Assembly (NCBI RefSeq): GCF_000934605.2
Contig: NZ_CP010897.2
Location: forward strand, 2,108,001-2,172,000
Origin: Pandoraea vervacti
Lineage (GTDB): Bacteria; Pseudomonadota; Gammaproteobacteria; Burkholderiales; Burkholderiaceae
Direction of reading: 5' to 3'
DNA length: 64,000 bases
The position numbers were made by a program, and so were the translations under genes. The stretch's first letter is position 1. Each line of letters opens with the position of its first letter. The notes under the pieces were generated by a model. It was not told the DNA's origin. It was given only the letters and a program-made list of their open reading frames with translations, and made no database searches. This document shows, piece after piece, positions 8,011-16,943 of the stretch.

Positions 8011-8883
8011 TTATCCGTGGGCGCGTTCGTCTTCCACCGTTTCGGCGCGTTTCGCCGGATCGGCCATCGTCGCGCTCGCGTGAGCCGACGACGTCGGCGC
8101 CGATGGACTCGCCGTTGCGGCTGGCGTCGCGTAGTAATCCCGCTCCCATTTTTCGTGATTCGCCTTGGCCTGCTGCAGCTCCGGCGTGAGCGGCGCGAAC
8201 GAAAGCAACAATTTGTTGAGCCACGAGACGGGGGCCTTGCAAGGGCGTTCGAAATCGACGAACAACACGACGCGCGTCTCATCTGTGTCGTTGTGCACCT
8301 GGTGCTCGTAAGCGTCGTCGAAAATCACGGCGCGGTTGGCCTGCCAGACATAACGCTGACCGTCCACCTCGATCCAGCACTTCTCGCGTTCGCGCGGCAC
8401 CTTCAGGGCGAGATGCAGCCGCAGCACGCCGTTGTACGGGCCGCGATGTGGCGGAATCTTCTTGCCGGGAGACAGAATCGAGAAGAAGGCCGTGCGCAGG
8501 CCGGGAATGTCATCCAGCGCCTTTGCCGTCGCAGGGCAGCGGGCAAGGTTTCGCTCCGCGCGCATGCCGTAGCCCAGGAATACGAAAGTCTGCCACTGAT
8601 GATCTTGCGTGATGGTCGCAACGTCGGGCGAAATCTCGTGGAACGCCGGCAGACGGCCGGGGTTGGCGAGGACCGCTTCGAGTTCCTTCGCGATCGCCGG
8701 ACCCTGCGCCTCGATCGCTTCGACCCATGGGAACTGCGCGTTGTCGAAGATGGGCTTGTCGCCTACCAGTGAGTGGCGGGCAATACTGCGTTGCGCCGCT
8801 TCCACACACTGAAAGAAAAATTTGGCGAGCCAGCGGGGCAGGGTACGGTTAGGGTTCTGCACAGGCGATCGTGTAGCACTCAA
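8011..8883 (-). CDS. Aspartyl/asparaginyl beta-hydroxylase family, LpxO-like
   Basis: This Fe(II)/2-oxoglutarate dioxygenase resembles LpxO, which adds a 2-hydroxyl to lipid A acyl chains at the inner membrane, and wider aspartyl hydroxylases. Likely iron and co-substrate residues lie in KKIPPHRGPYNGVLRLHLAL and in AVIFDDAYEHQVHNDTDETR followed by VVLFVDFERP. The start is uncertain because no ATG occurs in the right place. A TTG at 8883 with GGAGG six bases upstream gives 290 residues and is chosen; a GTG slightly downstream also fits. The C-terminal tail, rich in Ala/Thr/Ser/Pro, is low complexity. No clear membrane helix is seen, unlike classical LpxO, so the substrate is open. Confidence 0.75.
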   Translation of the reverse strand: MSATRSPVQNPNRTLPRWLAKFFFQCVEAAQRSIARHSLVGDKPIFDNAQFPWVEAIEAQGPAIAKELEAVLANPGRLPAFHEISPDVATITQDHQWQTFVFLGYGMRAERNLARCPATAKALDDIPGLRTAFFSILSPGKKIPPHRGPYNGVLRLHLALKVPREREKCWIEVDGQRYVWQANRAVIFDDAYEHQVHNDTDETRVVLFVDFERPCKAPVSWLNKLLLSFAPLTPELQQAKANHEKWERDYYATPAATASPSAPTSSAHASATMADPAKRAETVEDERAHG

Positions 8884-8963
8884 CGTCGGCCTCCAGGGTG
8901 GGGATGGGGGAACCGGGCCGGCGGGTATGTGTCTTTCAGTGCGGTGAACGCCGGGCTTTTGGG

Positions 8964-8969
8964 TACAAT
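8964..8969 (+). promoter_or_regulatory. Possible -10 box for yejA
   Basis: TACAAT, preceded by TTTTGGG, lies 150 bases upstream of the yejA start. No convincing -35 hexamer is seen at 16-18 bases. It would give a leader of roughly 140 nucleotides. Confidence 0.35.
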
Positions 8970-9118
8970 TGTCGCGCGGTCCGGCCGCGCCGCCAAGTCT
9001 CATGCGGGAAATGTGCGTGAGACGCGGGTTACGAGATGTTTCGCACGGATCGAAGGGGTGGGGCTGGATGCGTCCGAGCCCCGACAGGCTGGCGCTCGCC
9101 GACCATCACAGGAGACGC

Positions 9119-11023
9119 ATGAACGCGCGCAAGACACGGCAGCACCCACACACGACCCGGGGCTCGCTCCGCCATTTCATCGTCGCTGTGCTTGCCGCGG
9201 GCCTGCTCGCCGCGCCCGTCGCCCAGGCCAAGTACGCTATCGCCCAGTACGGCGAGCCGAAGTATCCCCAGGGGTTCACGCACTTCGACTACGTCAACCC
9301 AGATGCGCCACGTGGCGGCACGCTAACGCTCGCGAACCCCGATCGCCGCACCAGCTTCGACAAATTCAATCCGTTCACGTTGCGCGGCACGTCCGCGCCG
9401 GGCGTCTCGGGCCTCATGTTCGAGACGTTGGGCATCGGCAGCGCCGACGAACCCGCCACGGTGTACGGTCTGCTCTCCGACGATATCGCCGTGGCGCCGG
9501 ACGGCACCTCCGTCACGTTTCACATCAACCCGGCAGCGCGCTTCAATAACGGCGACCCGGTCACGGCGCAGGACGTCAAATACTCGTTCGATACGCTGAT
9601 GAGTCCACAGTCGGCGCCCGGCTTCAAGGTGATGCTCGCCGATGTGAAGGGGGTGACGGTGATCGACCCGCGCCGGGTGCGCTTCGATTTTCGTCGCGTG
9701 AGTCCCGATCTGCCGCTGCTCGTATCGTCGGTGCCGGTGTTCTCGCCGAAGTGGAGTGCGGGGCCGGACGGCAAGCGCAAAGCCTTCGATGCGCTGACGT
9801 TCGAGCCGCCCGTTGCGAGCGGCCCGTACCTGATCGAGTCATACGACGGCGGACGGCGCATCACCTTCCGGCGCGATCCGGAGTACTGGGGCAACAACCT
9901 GCCGGTGCGGCGCGGCACGTACAACTTCGAGCGCATCGTCTACAAGCTCTATTCCGACGACATCGTGCGGCTCGAAGGATTCAAGGCGGGTGAGTTCGAT
10001 GTCATTACCGAATACCGCGCGCGCAGCTGGGTGCGAAGCTACGTCGGCAAGCGTTTCAAGGATGGCGAACTGATCAAGCGCGAATTCGCGCATCACAATG
10101 CCGCGGGCATGCAGGGCTTCATCCTGAATACGCGGCGCGATCTGTTCCGCGACGTGCGCGTGCGTCGCGCGCTGGACCTCGCGCTGGACTATCAATGGCT
10201 CAATCGCCAGTTGTTCTACAACCAGTATCAGCGCATTTACAGCTACTTCACCAACAGTGACCTGGCCGCACGCGGCATGCCGAGCGAGGCGGAACTCAAG
10301 CTGCTGGAGCCGCTTCGCAAGACGCTCGATCCGGCGGTGTTCGGGCCGATGGTGGTGCAGCCCACGACGACCCCGCCCGCGAGTCTGCGCGACAACCTGC
10401 GTGAAGCGCGCGAGCTGCTGGCACAAGCCGGGTGGACCTATCGTGACGGCGCACTGCGCAACGCCAAAGGCGAGCCGTTCGTCTTCGAATTCCTCGACGA
10501 TGGCGGCGCCATGGGCCCGGTCGCATCGGCCTACGCGCGCAATCTCGCCAAACTCGGCATCACGCTCAATTTCCGTACGAGCGATTTCGCCCTGTATCAG
10601 AAGCGTCTCGAGACGTTCGACTTCGACATGATCTCGCTGCGCTATCCCGACTCGCAGATTCCCGGCACCGAACTGCTCGATCGTTTCGGCAGTCAGTCCG
10701 CCAACGTGGACGGCTCGGATAACGTCATCGGTCTGAAAGACCCCGCCGTCGACGCGCTCCTCGGGGCGCTGGTGCGCGCGCACACCTACGAGGACCTGAT
10801 CGCCGCCGCCCGCGCGCTCGATCGGGTGCTGATGCACGGCTACTACATCGTGCCGCACTGGTTCTCGTCGACGCATCGCATGGCGTTCAAGCGCGAACTT
10901 CGTTACCCGCAAACGTTGCCGAAGTACTTCACCGCCGAAGGCTGGCTGGTGTCGATGTGGTGGGATTCGCGCTCAGGGGCCGGGCAAAAGGCCCCGGCAG
11001 CTTCGACTGGAGTCGACCGTTAA
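9119..11023 (+). CDS. yejA: Oligopeptide ABC transporter substrate-binding protein YejA
   Basis: YejA is the periplasmic binding protein (SBP_bac_5 family) of the YejABEF importer, which takes up peptides including microcin C in E. coli. From the ATG at 9119 the protein is 634 residues. It has a signal peptide of about 38 residues ending in AAPVAQA before KYAIAQYGEPKYP. Family segments include FTHFDYVNPDAPRGGTL, the YejA hallmark, and YYIVPHWFSSTHRMAF near the C terminus. GGAG lies four bases before this ATG; a longer upstream frame is open but would bury the signal peptide. It begins a four-gene operon with yejB two bases downstream. Confidence 0.93.
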   Translation: MNARKTRQHPHTTRGSLRHFIVAVLAAGLLAAPVAQAKYAIAQYGEPKYPQGFTHFDYVNPDAPRGGTLTLANPDRRTSFDKFNPFTLRGTSAPGVSGLMFETLGIGSADEPATVYGLLSDDIAVAPDGTSVTFHINPAARFNNGDPVTAQDVKYSFDTLMSPQSAPGFKVMLADVKGVTVIDPRRVRFDFRRVSPDLPLLVSSVPVFSPKWSAGPDGKRKAFDALTFEPPVASGPYLIESYDGGRRITFRRDPEYWGNNLPVRRGTYNFERIVYKLYSDDIVRLEGFKAGEFDVITEYRARSWVRSYVGKRFKDGELIKREFAHHNAAGMQGFILNTRRDLFRDVRVRRALDLALDYQWLNRQLFYNQYQRIYSYFTNSDLAARGMPSEAELKLLEPLRKTLDPAVFGPMVVQPTTTPPASLRDNLREARELLAQAGWTYRDGALRNAKGEPFVFEFLDDGGAMGPVASAYARNLAKLGITLNFRTSDFALYQKRLETFDFDMISLRYPDSQIPGTELLDRFGSQSANVDGSDNVIGLKDPAVDALLGALVRAHTYEDLIAAARALDRVLMHGYYIVPHWFSSTHRMAFKRELRYPQTLPKYFTAEGWLVSMWWDSRSGAGQKAPAASTGVDR

Positions 11024-11025
11024 TC

Positions 11026-12081
11026 ATGTGGTCCTACATTCTCAAGCGATTGCTGATCATGATTCCGACGTTGCTCGGTGTGATCACGCTGACCTTTGCG
11101 GTCATTCAGTTCGTACCCGGCGGCCCGGTCGAGCAGGTGATGCTCGAACTCAAGGGGCGTGGCGGCGGCGGTGAAGCGAGCGGCGGCGGTGGCGGCAGCG
11201 ACTATCGCGGACGTCGCGGCATCGATGCGCAGCAACTCGCGCAGATCAAGGCGCTCTATGGCTTCGACAAAACGCCGATGGAACGTTACTGGCTGATGCT
11301 CAAACGCTTCGTTCGCTTCGATCTCGGGCAAAGCTATTTCCATCATCAGAGCGTCTGGTCGCTGATCGTCTCCAAGCTGCCGGTGTCGATTTCCCTCGGG
11401 CTCTGGACATTTTTCCTCACCTATCTGATATCGGTGCCGTTGGGCATCGCCAAGGCGGTGCGCAACGGATCGCGCTTCGACACGCTCACGAGTCTGGTCG
11501 TGCTCATTGGCTACGCAATCCCGGGCTTCGTGCTTGGCGTTTTGCTGCTGGTGCTGTTCGGCGGTGGCACGTTCTGGCAGTTGTTCCCGCTGCGCGAGCT
11601 CGTCTCGGACAACTGGAGCGAGCTGTCGTGGCCCGCAAAGATTACCGACTACCTGTGGCACATCACGTTGCCCGTGACGGCGTCGGTCGTGGGCAGTTTT
11701 GCGGTCATCACCATGCTCACGAAGAATGCGTTTCTCGACGAAATCCGTCGGCAGTACGTGCTCACGGCGCGTGCCAAAGGACTTTCCGAGCGCAAGGTGC
11801 TGTTCAAGCATGTGTTCCGCAACGCGCTCATTCCGCTCATCACGGGCTTCCCGGCAGCATTCATCGGCGCGTTTTTCGCCGGCAGTCTGCTCATCGAAAC
11901 GCTGTTCTCGCTCGACGGGCTGGGCCGTCTGTCGTATGAATCGGTGCAGCGTCGCGACTATCCGGTCGTGCTCGGCTCGCTGTATCTGTTCACGCTCATC
12001 GGGCTGGTGACCAAGCTCATCTCCGACCTTTGCTACGTGCTGGTCGACCCGCGTATTCAATTCGATCGAGTGGAGCACTGA
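11026..12081 (+). CDS. yejB: Peptide ABC transporter permease YejB
   Basis: Inner-membrane permease of the YejABEF system, 351 residues from the ATG two bases after the yejA stop. The N-terminal helix MWSYILKRLLIMIPTLLGVI is typical of DppB/OppB-type permeases. The ABC-permease EAA loop is represented by LTARAKGLSERKVLFKHVFR. Between helix 1 and the conserved core there is a glycine-rich insert at residues 44-65 with GGGG and GGGGG runs. It forms the channel with YejE and is powered by YejF. Confidence 0.94.
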   Translation: MWSYILKRLLIMIPTLLGVITLTFAVIQFVPGGPVEQVMLELKGRGGGGEASGGGGGSDYRGRRGIDAQQLAQIKALYGFDKTPMERYWLMLKRFVRFDLGQSYFHHQSVWSLIVSKLPVSISLGLWTFFLTYLISVPLGIAKAVRNGSRFDTLTSLVVLIGYAIPGFVLGVLLLVLFGGGTFWQLFPLRELVSDNWSELSWPAKITDYLWHITLPVTASVVGSFAVITMLTKNAFLDEIRRQYVLTARAKGLSERKVLFKHVFRNALIPLITGFPAAFIGAFFAGSLLIETLFSLDGLGRLSYESVQRRDYPVVLGSLYLFTLIGLVTKLISDLCYVLVDPRIQFDRVEH

Positions 12082-12082
12082 C

Positions 12083-13180
12083 GTGACCCGATCCGCCACG
12101 CCATCCCCACACACGTCGTCGTATACCGCCGCAGCGCGTTCGCCGCGCTGGCGCGTATGGCGGCGCTTTCGCAGTCATCGACTGGGCTACTGGAGTCTGG
12201 TCGCATTCGTCGTGCTGTTCGGCATCAGCCTTTTTGCCGAGGTCATCGCCAACGACAAGCCCTGGGTCGTGCGCTATGAGGGGCAATGGTATTTCCCGCT
12301 CGTGAAGACGTATCCGGAGTCGACCTTTGGCGGCGACTTCCCGACACCCACGGATTACCTCGATCCGTTCATCGAAGACCGTATCCGTTCGGGCGAGAAC
12401 TTTGCGATCTACCCGCCGGTGCGCTACAGCTACGCGACCATCAATTACTTCGCGAAGGTGCCGAATCCGGCGCCGCCGTCGTCGGAAAACTGGCTGGGCA
12501 CGGACGATCGCGGGCGCGACGTGTTCGCACGCCTGCTCTATGGCTTCCGGTTGTCCGTGATCTTTGCGCTGGCGTTGACGGTATCCGGCACGCTGCTTGG
12601 CATGCTCGCCGGCGCGGTACAGGGATTTTATGGCGGACGCGTGGACCTTACGCTGCAACGCCTCATCGAGATCTGGGGATCGTTGCCTGAGTTGTATCTG
12701 CTGATCATTTTCGCGTCGATCTTCGAGCCGCATCTATGGCTGCTGTTCGTGCTCCTGTCGCTGTTCGGGTGGATCGGCCTGTCCGATTACGTCCGCGCCG
12801 AGTTCCTGCGCAATCGTCAGCTCGACTACGTGCGTGCCGCGCGCGCGATGGGGCTGTCGAACTGGCAGATCATCCGACGGCATGTGCTGCCCAACAGCAT
12901 GACGCCGGTCATCACATTCCTGCCGTTTCGCATGAGCGGGGCGATTCTGGCGCTCACGAGTCTCGACTTCCTCGGGCTCGGGGTGCCGCCGCCCACGCCG
13001 AGTCTCGGCGAGTTGCTCAATCAGGGCAAGGCGAATCTGGATGCGTGGTGGATTTCCCTGGCGACGTTCGTCGTGCTGGTGCTCACGCTGTTGTTGCTGA
13101 CCTTCATGGGAGACGCCTTGCGCAACGCACTCGATACGCGTGTGGCCGACAAGCAGGCTGCGGCCGGGGGGGCGATGTGA
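12083..13180 (+). CDS. yejE: Peptide ABC transporter permease YejE
   Basis: Second permease subunit, 365 residues from a GTG one base after the yejB stop. A basic N terminus precedes helix 1 (YWSLVAFVVLFGISLFAEVI). A long periplasmic segment before the core contains the YejE-type WLGTDDRGRDVFARLLYGF motif found in DppC/OppC relatives. The EAA loop is YVRAARAMGLSNWQIIRRHV. The stop codon overlaps the yejF start (GTGA), indicating translational coupling. Confidence 0.94.
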   Translation: MTRSATPSPHTSSYTAAARSPRWRVWRRFRSHRLGYWSLVAFVVLFGISLFAEVIANDKPWVVRYEGQWYFPLVKTYPESTFGGDFPTPTDYLDPFIEDRIRSGENFAIYPPVRYSYATINYFAKVPNPAPPSSENWLGTDDRGRDVFARLLYGFRLSVIFALALTVSGTLLGMLAGAVQGFYGGRVDLTLQRLIEIWGSLPELYLLIIFASIFEPHLWLLFVLLSLFGWIGLSDYVRAEFLRNRQLDYVRAARAMGLSNWQIIRRHVLPNSMTPVITFLPFRMSGAILALTSLDFLGLGVPPPTPSLGELLNQGKANLDAWWISLATFVVLVLTLLLLTFMGDALRNALDTRVADKQAAAGGAM

Positions 13181-14772
13181 ACGCGCCGCTGCTCAGTATC
13201 GAAAATCTCAGCGTGAACTTCGGTGATACCGAAGCCGTGAAGAACGTGAGTTTCGCCATCGAACGGGGCGAGCGGGTGGCGCTTGTCGGCGAATCCGGCT
13301 CCGGCAAGAGCGTGACGGCGCTGGCGATTCTGCGCTTGTTGCAGGACGCGGATATCCGGGGGCGGATCCTGCTCGACGGCACGGACCTGGCGTCGGTCAG
13401 CGAGCGCGAGATGCGCGGGCTGCGTGGCAACGATGTCGCCATGATCTTTCAGGAGCCGATGACCGCGCTCAATCCGCTCTATCCGATTGGCGAGCAGATT
13501 GCCGAGGCGCTGGCGCTGCATGAAGGGCTATCCGCGAAGGACGCCAAAGTGCGGGCCATCGAACTGCTGCGTCGCACAGGCATTCCGGAGCCGGAGCGCC
13601 GTGTCTCGCACTTTCCGCATGAGTTGTCGGGCGGTCAGCGTCAGCGGGCCATGATCGCGATGGCGCTCGCTTGCCGCCCTAAGCTGCTGCTCGCAGACGA
13701 GCCGACGACGGCGCTCGACGTCACCATTCGCGCACAGATCATCGAACTGCTGCTGGAATTGCAACGCGACGCCGCCGAGAAGCGCGGCATGGCGGTGCTT
13801 CTCATCACGCACGACCTGAATCTGGTGCGCAAGTTTGCGCAGCGCGTCGCCGTCATGGAGAAGGGCGTGCTGGTCGAGTGCGCCGACACCGAGACGCTTT
13901 TCACGAATCCGCAGCATCCCTACACGCGCAAGCTGATCGACAGTCGCCCCGTGCGCGAAATTCATCCGGTGCTCCCGATCGCGCCGGTGCTGCTCGAAGG
14001 TCGCGGTGTGACCGTGGACTACGCCACGGCGCAACCTGGTATTCGCGGCTGGTTTCAGCGGGGGCGGTTCCGTGCCGTGCATCCGGTCGATTTGTCGCTG
14101 CGACAAGGCGAGACGCTGGGCGTGGTGGGGGAGTCGGGTTCGGGCAAGACGACGCTCGCGATGGCCATGCTCGGACTTCAGCACACCAGCGCCGGACAGA
14201 TCGAGTTTCAGGGCGAGCCGTTGGCGTCCTACCGTGGCGCGGCACAGCGTACGTTGCGCTCGCGCATGCAGATCGTATTTCAGGATCCGTTCGGTTCCCT
14301 GTCGCCGCGCATGACCATCGAGGAAATCGTAGGCGAGGGGCTGGCGCTGCATCGTCCGCAATTGAGCGAAGGCGAACGGCGCACACGCGTGGCGGAAGTA
14401 TTGCGTGAAGTGGGGATCGATGCGCGAGCCATGTCACGCTACCCGCACGAATTCTCGGGCGGTCAACGGCAACGGATTGCGATTGCACGCGCGCTCGTGG
14501 TCGATCCTCAGATTCTGGTACTGGACGAGCCGACCAGCGCGCTCGACGTCTCGATCCAGCAGCAAGTGCTCCATCTGCTCGCGCAATTGCAGATCAAGTA
14601 CAACTTGAGCTACCTGTTCATCAGCCACGATCTGGCGGTCATGCGGGCGATGGCGCATCGGGTTCTGGTGTTCAAGGATGGCCATCTCGTGGAGCAGGGC
14701 GATACGGAATCGGTATTTTTTGATCCGCAAAACGACTACACGCGGGAGCTGGTCGCGGCGGCCATGCTGTAG
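13177..14772 (+). CDS. yejF: Peptide ABC transporter ATPase YejF (two fused ATP-binding domains)
   Basis: YejF carries two tandem ABC ATPase domains in one 531-residue chain. Domain 1 has Walker A GESGSGKS, signature LSGGQRQRAMIAMAL and Walker B LLLADEPTT. Domain 2 has Walker A GESGSGKTT, signature FSGGQRQRIAIARAL and Walker B LVLDEPTSALD. Both end with oligopeptide-transporter-type C-terminal tails (NPQHPYTRKLI and DPQNDYTRELV). Start is a GTG at 13177 inside the yejE stop, after a run of G residues. It hydrolyses ATP to drive peptide import through YejBE. Confidence 0.95.
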   Translation: MNAPLLSIENLSVNFGDTEAVKNVSFAIERGERVALVGESGSGKSVTALAILRLLQDADIRGRILLDGTDLASVSEREMRGLRGNDVAMIFQEPMTALNPLYPIGEQIAEALALHEGLSAKDAKVRAIELLRRTGIPEPERRVSHFPHELSGGQRQRAMIAMALACRPKLLLADEPTTALDVTIRAQIIELLLELQRDAAEKRGMAVLLITHDLNLVRKFAQRVAVMEKGVLVECADTETLFTNPQHPYTRKLIDSRPVREIHPVLPIAPVLLEGRGVTVDYATAQPGIRGWFQRGRFRAVHPVDLSLRQGETLGVVGESGSGKTTLAMAMLGLQHTSAGQIEFQGEPLASYRGAAQRTLRSRMQIVFQDPFGSLSPRMTIEEIVGEGLALHRPQLSEGERRTRVAEVLREVGIDARAMSRYPHEFSGGQRQRIAIARALVVDPQILVLDEPTSALDVSIQQQVLHLLAQLQIKYNLSYLFISHDLAVMRAMAHRVLVFKDGHLVEQGDTESVFFDPQNDYTRELVAAAML

Positions 14773-14888
14773 GGGCGTGACATTGCCATGAAACGTCACA
14801 CAACGTCGCGGAACATCGGCCAAATCGCAAAGGCTTGATTGTTAATGAAAATTTTCTGATTGTGCTGATTGTTTTTTTCTATTACCTT

Positions 14889-14917
14889 TTGACATCATGT
14901 GACGTTCACATTACTAT
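14889..14917 (+). promoter_or_regulatory. Strong sigma-70 promoter for the NlpC/P60 gene
   Basis: TTGACA (14889-14894), exactly 17 bases, then TACTAT (14912-14917): the -35 matches consensus fully and the -10 at five of six positions (TATAAT). Transcription should begin near 14924. Confidence 0.75.
14897..14911. promoter_or_regulatory. Palindrome in the promoter spacer, candidate operator
   Basis: ATGTGA-CGT-TCACAT is a perfect inverted repeat that fits between the -35 and -10 boxes. Its half-sites resemble CRP half-sites, but the 3-base centre is wrong for CRP (6 bases), so another dimeric regulator is more likely. Position suggests repression. The regulator is unknown. Confidence 0.5.
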
Positions 14918-15094
14918 CGCGTACCAATTAAGTTGATTATTCAACGAGTTAACTGACCCGCGTATCGGTCGGTTCCTAGATCAAGTTCGGCGGTGGGTCT
15001 GCCGGGCGTGACTCGAAGGTCTTCAACACAGCAGCATCCTGTTGCAACTGACGAGCTACTCATCGGCCATCCGACTCAACCAACCCGGCGACCA

Positions 15095-15796
15095 ATGCAG
15101 ACGACGAAACCTCCGCGCACCCGCAAGACCCTCCTTCTCGCGATCACTGCCGCCGGCCTCGTCACCGCCTCGTTGACGGCGAAGGCTGACGACTACAACA
15201 ACGGTCCGACCGCTGCTGCGCGTGCCGCCGCCGCGGCCAATCAGGCCAGCAATGCTTCCCAGAACACCGCAAACGTTGCCACCGTGGCAGACACCGCGTC
15301 GCCGGTCGTCGAAGAGTCGCGGGTGCAACGTGCGCAAAAGCTGCTCTCGAACGTGACCGACAAGGCGTCGGATGTCGTGCTCGGCGCGCTGAACTACATT
15401 GGCGTTCGTTACAAGTACGGCGGCAATACACCGGATAGCGGTCTGGATTGCAGCGGTTTCGTGCGCTATGTGTTCCAGGACACGCTCAATTTCATGCTCC
15501 CGCGCCGTTCGGAAGAAATGAGCCAGGTGGGTGAGCGTATCGCCAAGACCGATCTGAAGCCGGGCGATCTGGTGTTCTTCAACACCATGCGTCGCAGCTT
15601 CTCGCACGTCGGTATCTATATTGGCGGTGACAAGTTTGTGCATGCGCCGGCCACCGGCGGCAAGATTCGCGTGGAAGATCTGCGCGAGTCGTACTGGTCG
15701 GCTCGTTACAATGGCGCACGCCGCGTCGAGACGCTCAAGGCCAGCGCCGAACTCACGCGCGTCGAGCAGCTCTTCAAGAACGATCACCCGATGTAA
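15095..15796 (+). CDS. NlpC/P60-family cell-wall hydrolase
   Basis: An exported cysteine peptidase that probably cuts peptide stems of peptidoglycan (gamma-D-Glu-meso-DAP type in characterised relatives). From the ATG at 15095 it has 233 residues. A signal peptide with basic n-region (TKPPRTRKTLLL) precedes a cleavage region around ASLTAKA. An Ala/Asn/Ser-rich linker leads to the NlpC/P60 domain from about residue 95. The catalytic triad is visible as the Cys of LDCSGFVRYVF, the His of FSHVGIYIGG and the third polar residue in FVHAPATGG. It is monocistronic under a strong promoter with a palindromic spacer. Confidence 0.9.
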   Translation: MQTTKPPRTRKTLLLAITAAGLVTASLTAKADDYNNGPTAAARAAAAANQASNASQNTANVATVADTASPVVEESRVQRAQKLLSNVTDKASDVVLGALNYIGVRYKYGGNTPDSGLDCSGFVRYVFQDTLNFMLPRRSEEMSQVGERIAKTDLKPGDLVFFNTMRRSFSHVGIYIGGDKFVHAPATGGKIRVEDLRESYWSARYNGARRVETLKASAELTRVEQLFKNDHPM

Positions 15797-15838
15797 GGGG
15801 CCGGTGCCCGCAACGCTCGCGGGTGCAACCGTGCCATG

Positions 15839-15866
15839 AAAAATGCCGCCCTTGGGGCGGCATTTT
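15839..15866. terminator. Bidirectional terminator between the convergent NlpC/P60 and patatin genes
   Basis: AAAAATGCCGCCC pairs with GGGCGGCATTTTT around TTG. A-run on the left and T-run on the right allow termination in both directions, fitting the convergent genes on each side. Confidence 0.9.
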
Positions 15867-15899
15867 TGTTGGTGCGTCGGAATGGCTGCGATGTTTCGT

Positions 15900-16943
15900 T
15901 CAGCGCGCGGCCTGCGCTGCGCCACGCGCGGCGTCCGTCTGGGCCTCGGCCAGTTTGCGCTGGATGTCCGGCCACGCTTTTGCGACCGCTTCCTCGCCAG
16001 CCAGAATTGCCCGGTTGCGACCCTGGAAGTCCGAGGCGGCCATTTTTGCCAGCGACGGGCGAATCACCACGTCCGCATTTTTCTCCAGTTCGTACTGCTT
16101 GATCGACTGGCCCATGATCGTGAACGTCTGCATCAGGATGTCGAACTGACCCTGTGTCGCCTGTGCGGTCGGGTTGGCCGAGATGTCGACGGCAATCACG
16201 AAATCTGCCCCCATCTGCCGGGCATACTCCGCCGGCACGGGGGCGACGAGGCCGCCGTCCACGTAATCGCGATTCCCAATGTGGACGGGTTCGAACACGC
16301 CTGGCACGCTGCTCGACGCACGCACGGCCTGCCCGGTATTGCCGCGACGGAACAGGATGGGCGCGCCGCTTTGCAGGTCGGTGGCCACAATGCCCAATTG
16401 ACGCGGCATCTGCTCGATGGTGCGGTCCTTGAGCACCTTGTTGACGTATGACTGGAGCGCTTCGCCGCGCAGCATGCCGCGCGAGCGGAAAGGCATCGTC
16501 CAGTCGCTGATCGACGCCTCGTCCATCGTCGACGCGAGGCGGTTGAGCTGAAAACCGTTCAGGCCGGAGGCGTACATGGCGCCCACGACACTGCCCGCGC
16601 TGGTGCCGACAACGATGTCTGCATGAATGCCGCGCGCTTCAAGCGCCTTGATCACGCCAACGTGCGCGAATCCGCGTGCGGCGCCGCCGCCCAGTGCGAG
16701 GCCGATCTTCAGCGGGCGGACGACCCTTGGGGGTGTTATCGGTGCGGCAGGTACGGCTGGCGTTTGCGTGACCAGCGGCGGGGTCGTCGATGAAGTGACC
16801 GGTGCATTGCCCGAGTCCATGGGTGGCGCGCTTGCACATCCGGCGAGCACGGCCACAGCGGAGATCGTTGTCACCGAGGTGAGCGATGGAATGAGGCTGC
16901 GGGAGCGACGAGGGCTGTCGGACTTGCGGGGTGTCGTCGCCAT
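15900..16943 (-). CDS. Patatin-like phospholipase, RssA-type lipoprotein
   Basis: A serine-aspartate acyl hydrolase of the patatin family. The oxyanion region GLALGGGAARGFAHVGV, nucleophile elbow GTSAG and catalytic aspartate in YVDGGLVAPVP are all present. The ATG at 16943 gives 347 residues with a basic n-region and a lipobox ending LAGC, so the product is probably a membrane-anchored lipoprotein. A longer in-frame extension up to 17108 exists but would place about 55 residues before the lipoprotein signal. The C-terminal domain (QSIKQYELEKNADVVIRP) matches the RssA group. The substrate is unknown. It converges on the NlpC/P60 gene with a shared terminator. Confidence 0.85.
   Translation of the reverse strand: MATTPRKSDSPRRSRSLIPSLTSVTTISAVAVLAGCASAPPMDSGNAPVTSSTTPPLVTQTPAVPAAPITPPRVVRPLKIGLALGGGAARGFAHVGVIKALEARGIHADIVVGTSAGSVVGAMYASGLNGFQLNRLASTMDEASISDWTMPFRSRGMLRGEALQSYVNKVLKDRTIEQMPRQLGIVATDLQSGAPILFRRGNTGQAVRASSSVPGVFEPVHIGNRDYVDGGLVAPVPAEYARQMGADFVIAVDISANPTAQATQGQFDILMQTFTIMGQSIKQYELEKNADVVIRPSLAKMAASDFQGRNRAILAGEEAVAKAWPDIQRKLAEAQTDAARGAAQAAR

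Larger units (their letters stand above)
14773..15094. other. AT-rich intergenic region upstream of the NlpC/P60 gene
   Basis: This 322-base stretch contains no gene. Its first 170 bases are clearly AT-richer than the neighbourhood and contain a near-consensus promoter with an embedded palindrome (separate entries). The transcript would have a 5' leader of about 170 bases before the gene. I see no known riboswitch motif in the leader. Confidence 0.6.

Noticed and set aside
14897..14911. CRP binding site upstream of the NlpC/P60 gene
   Set aside because: The half-sites TGTGA/TCACA match, but the centre is three bases instead of six, so a CRP dimer would not fit.
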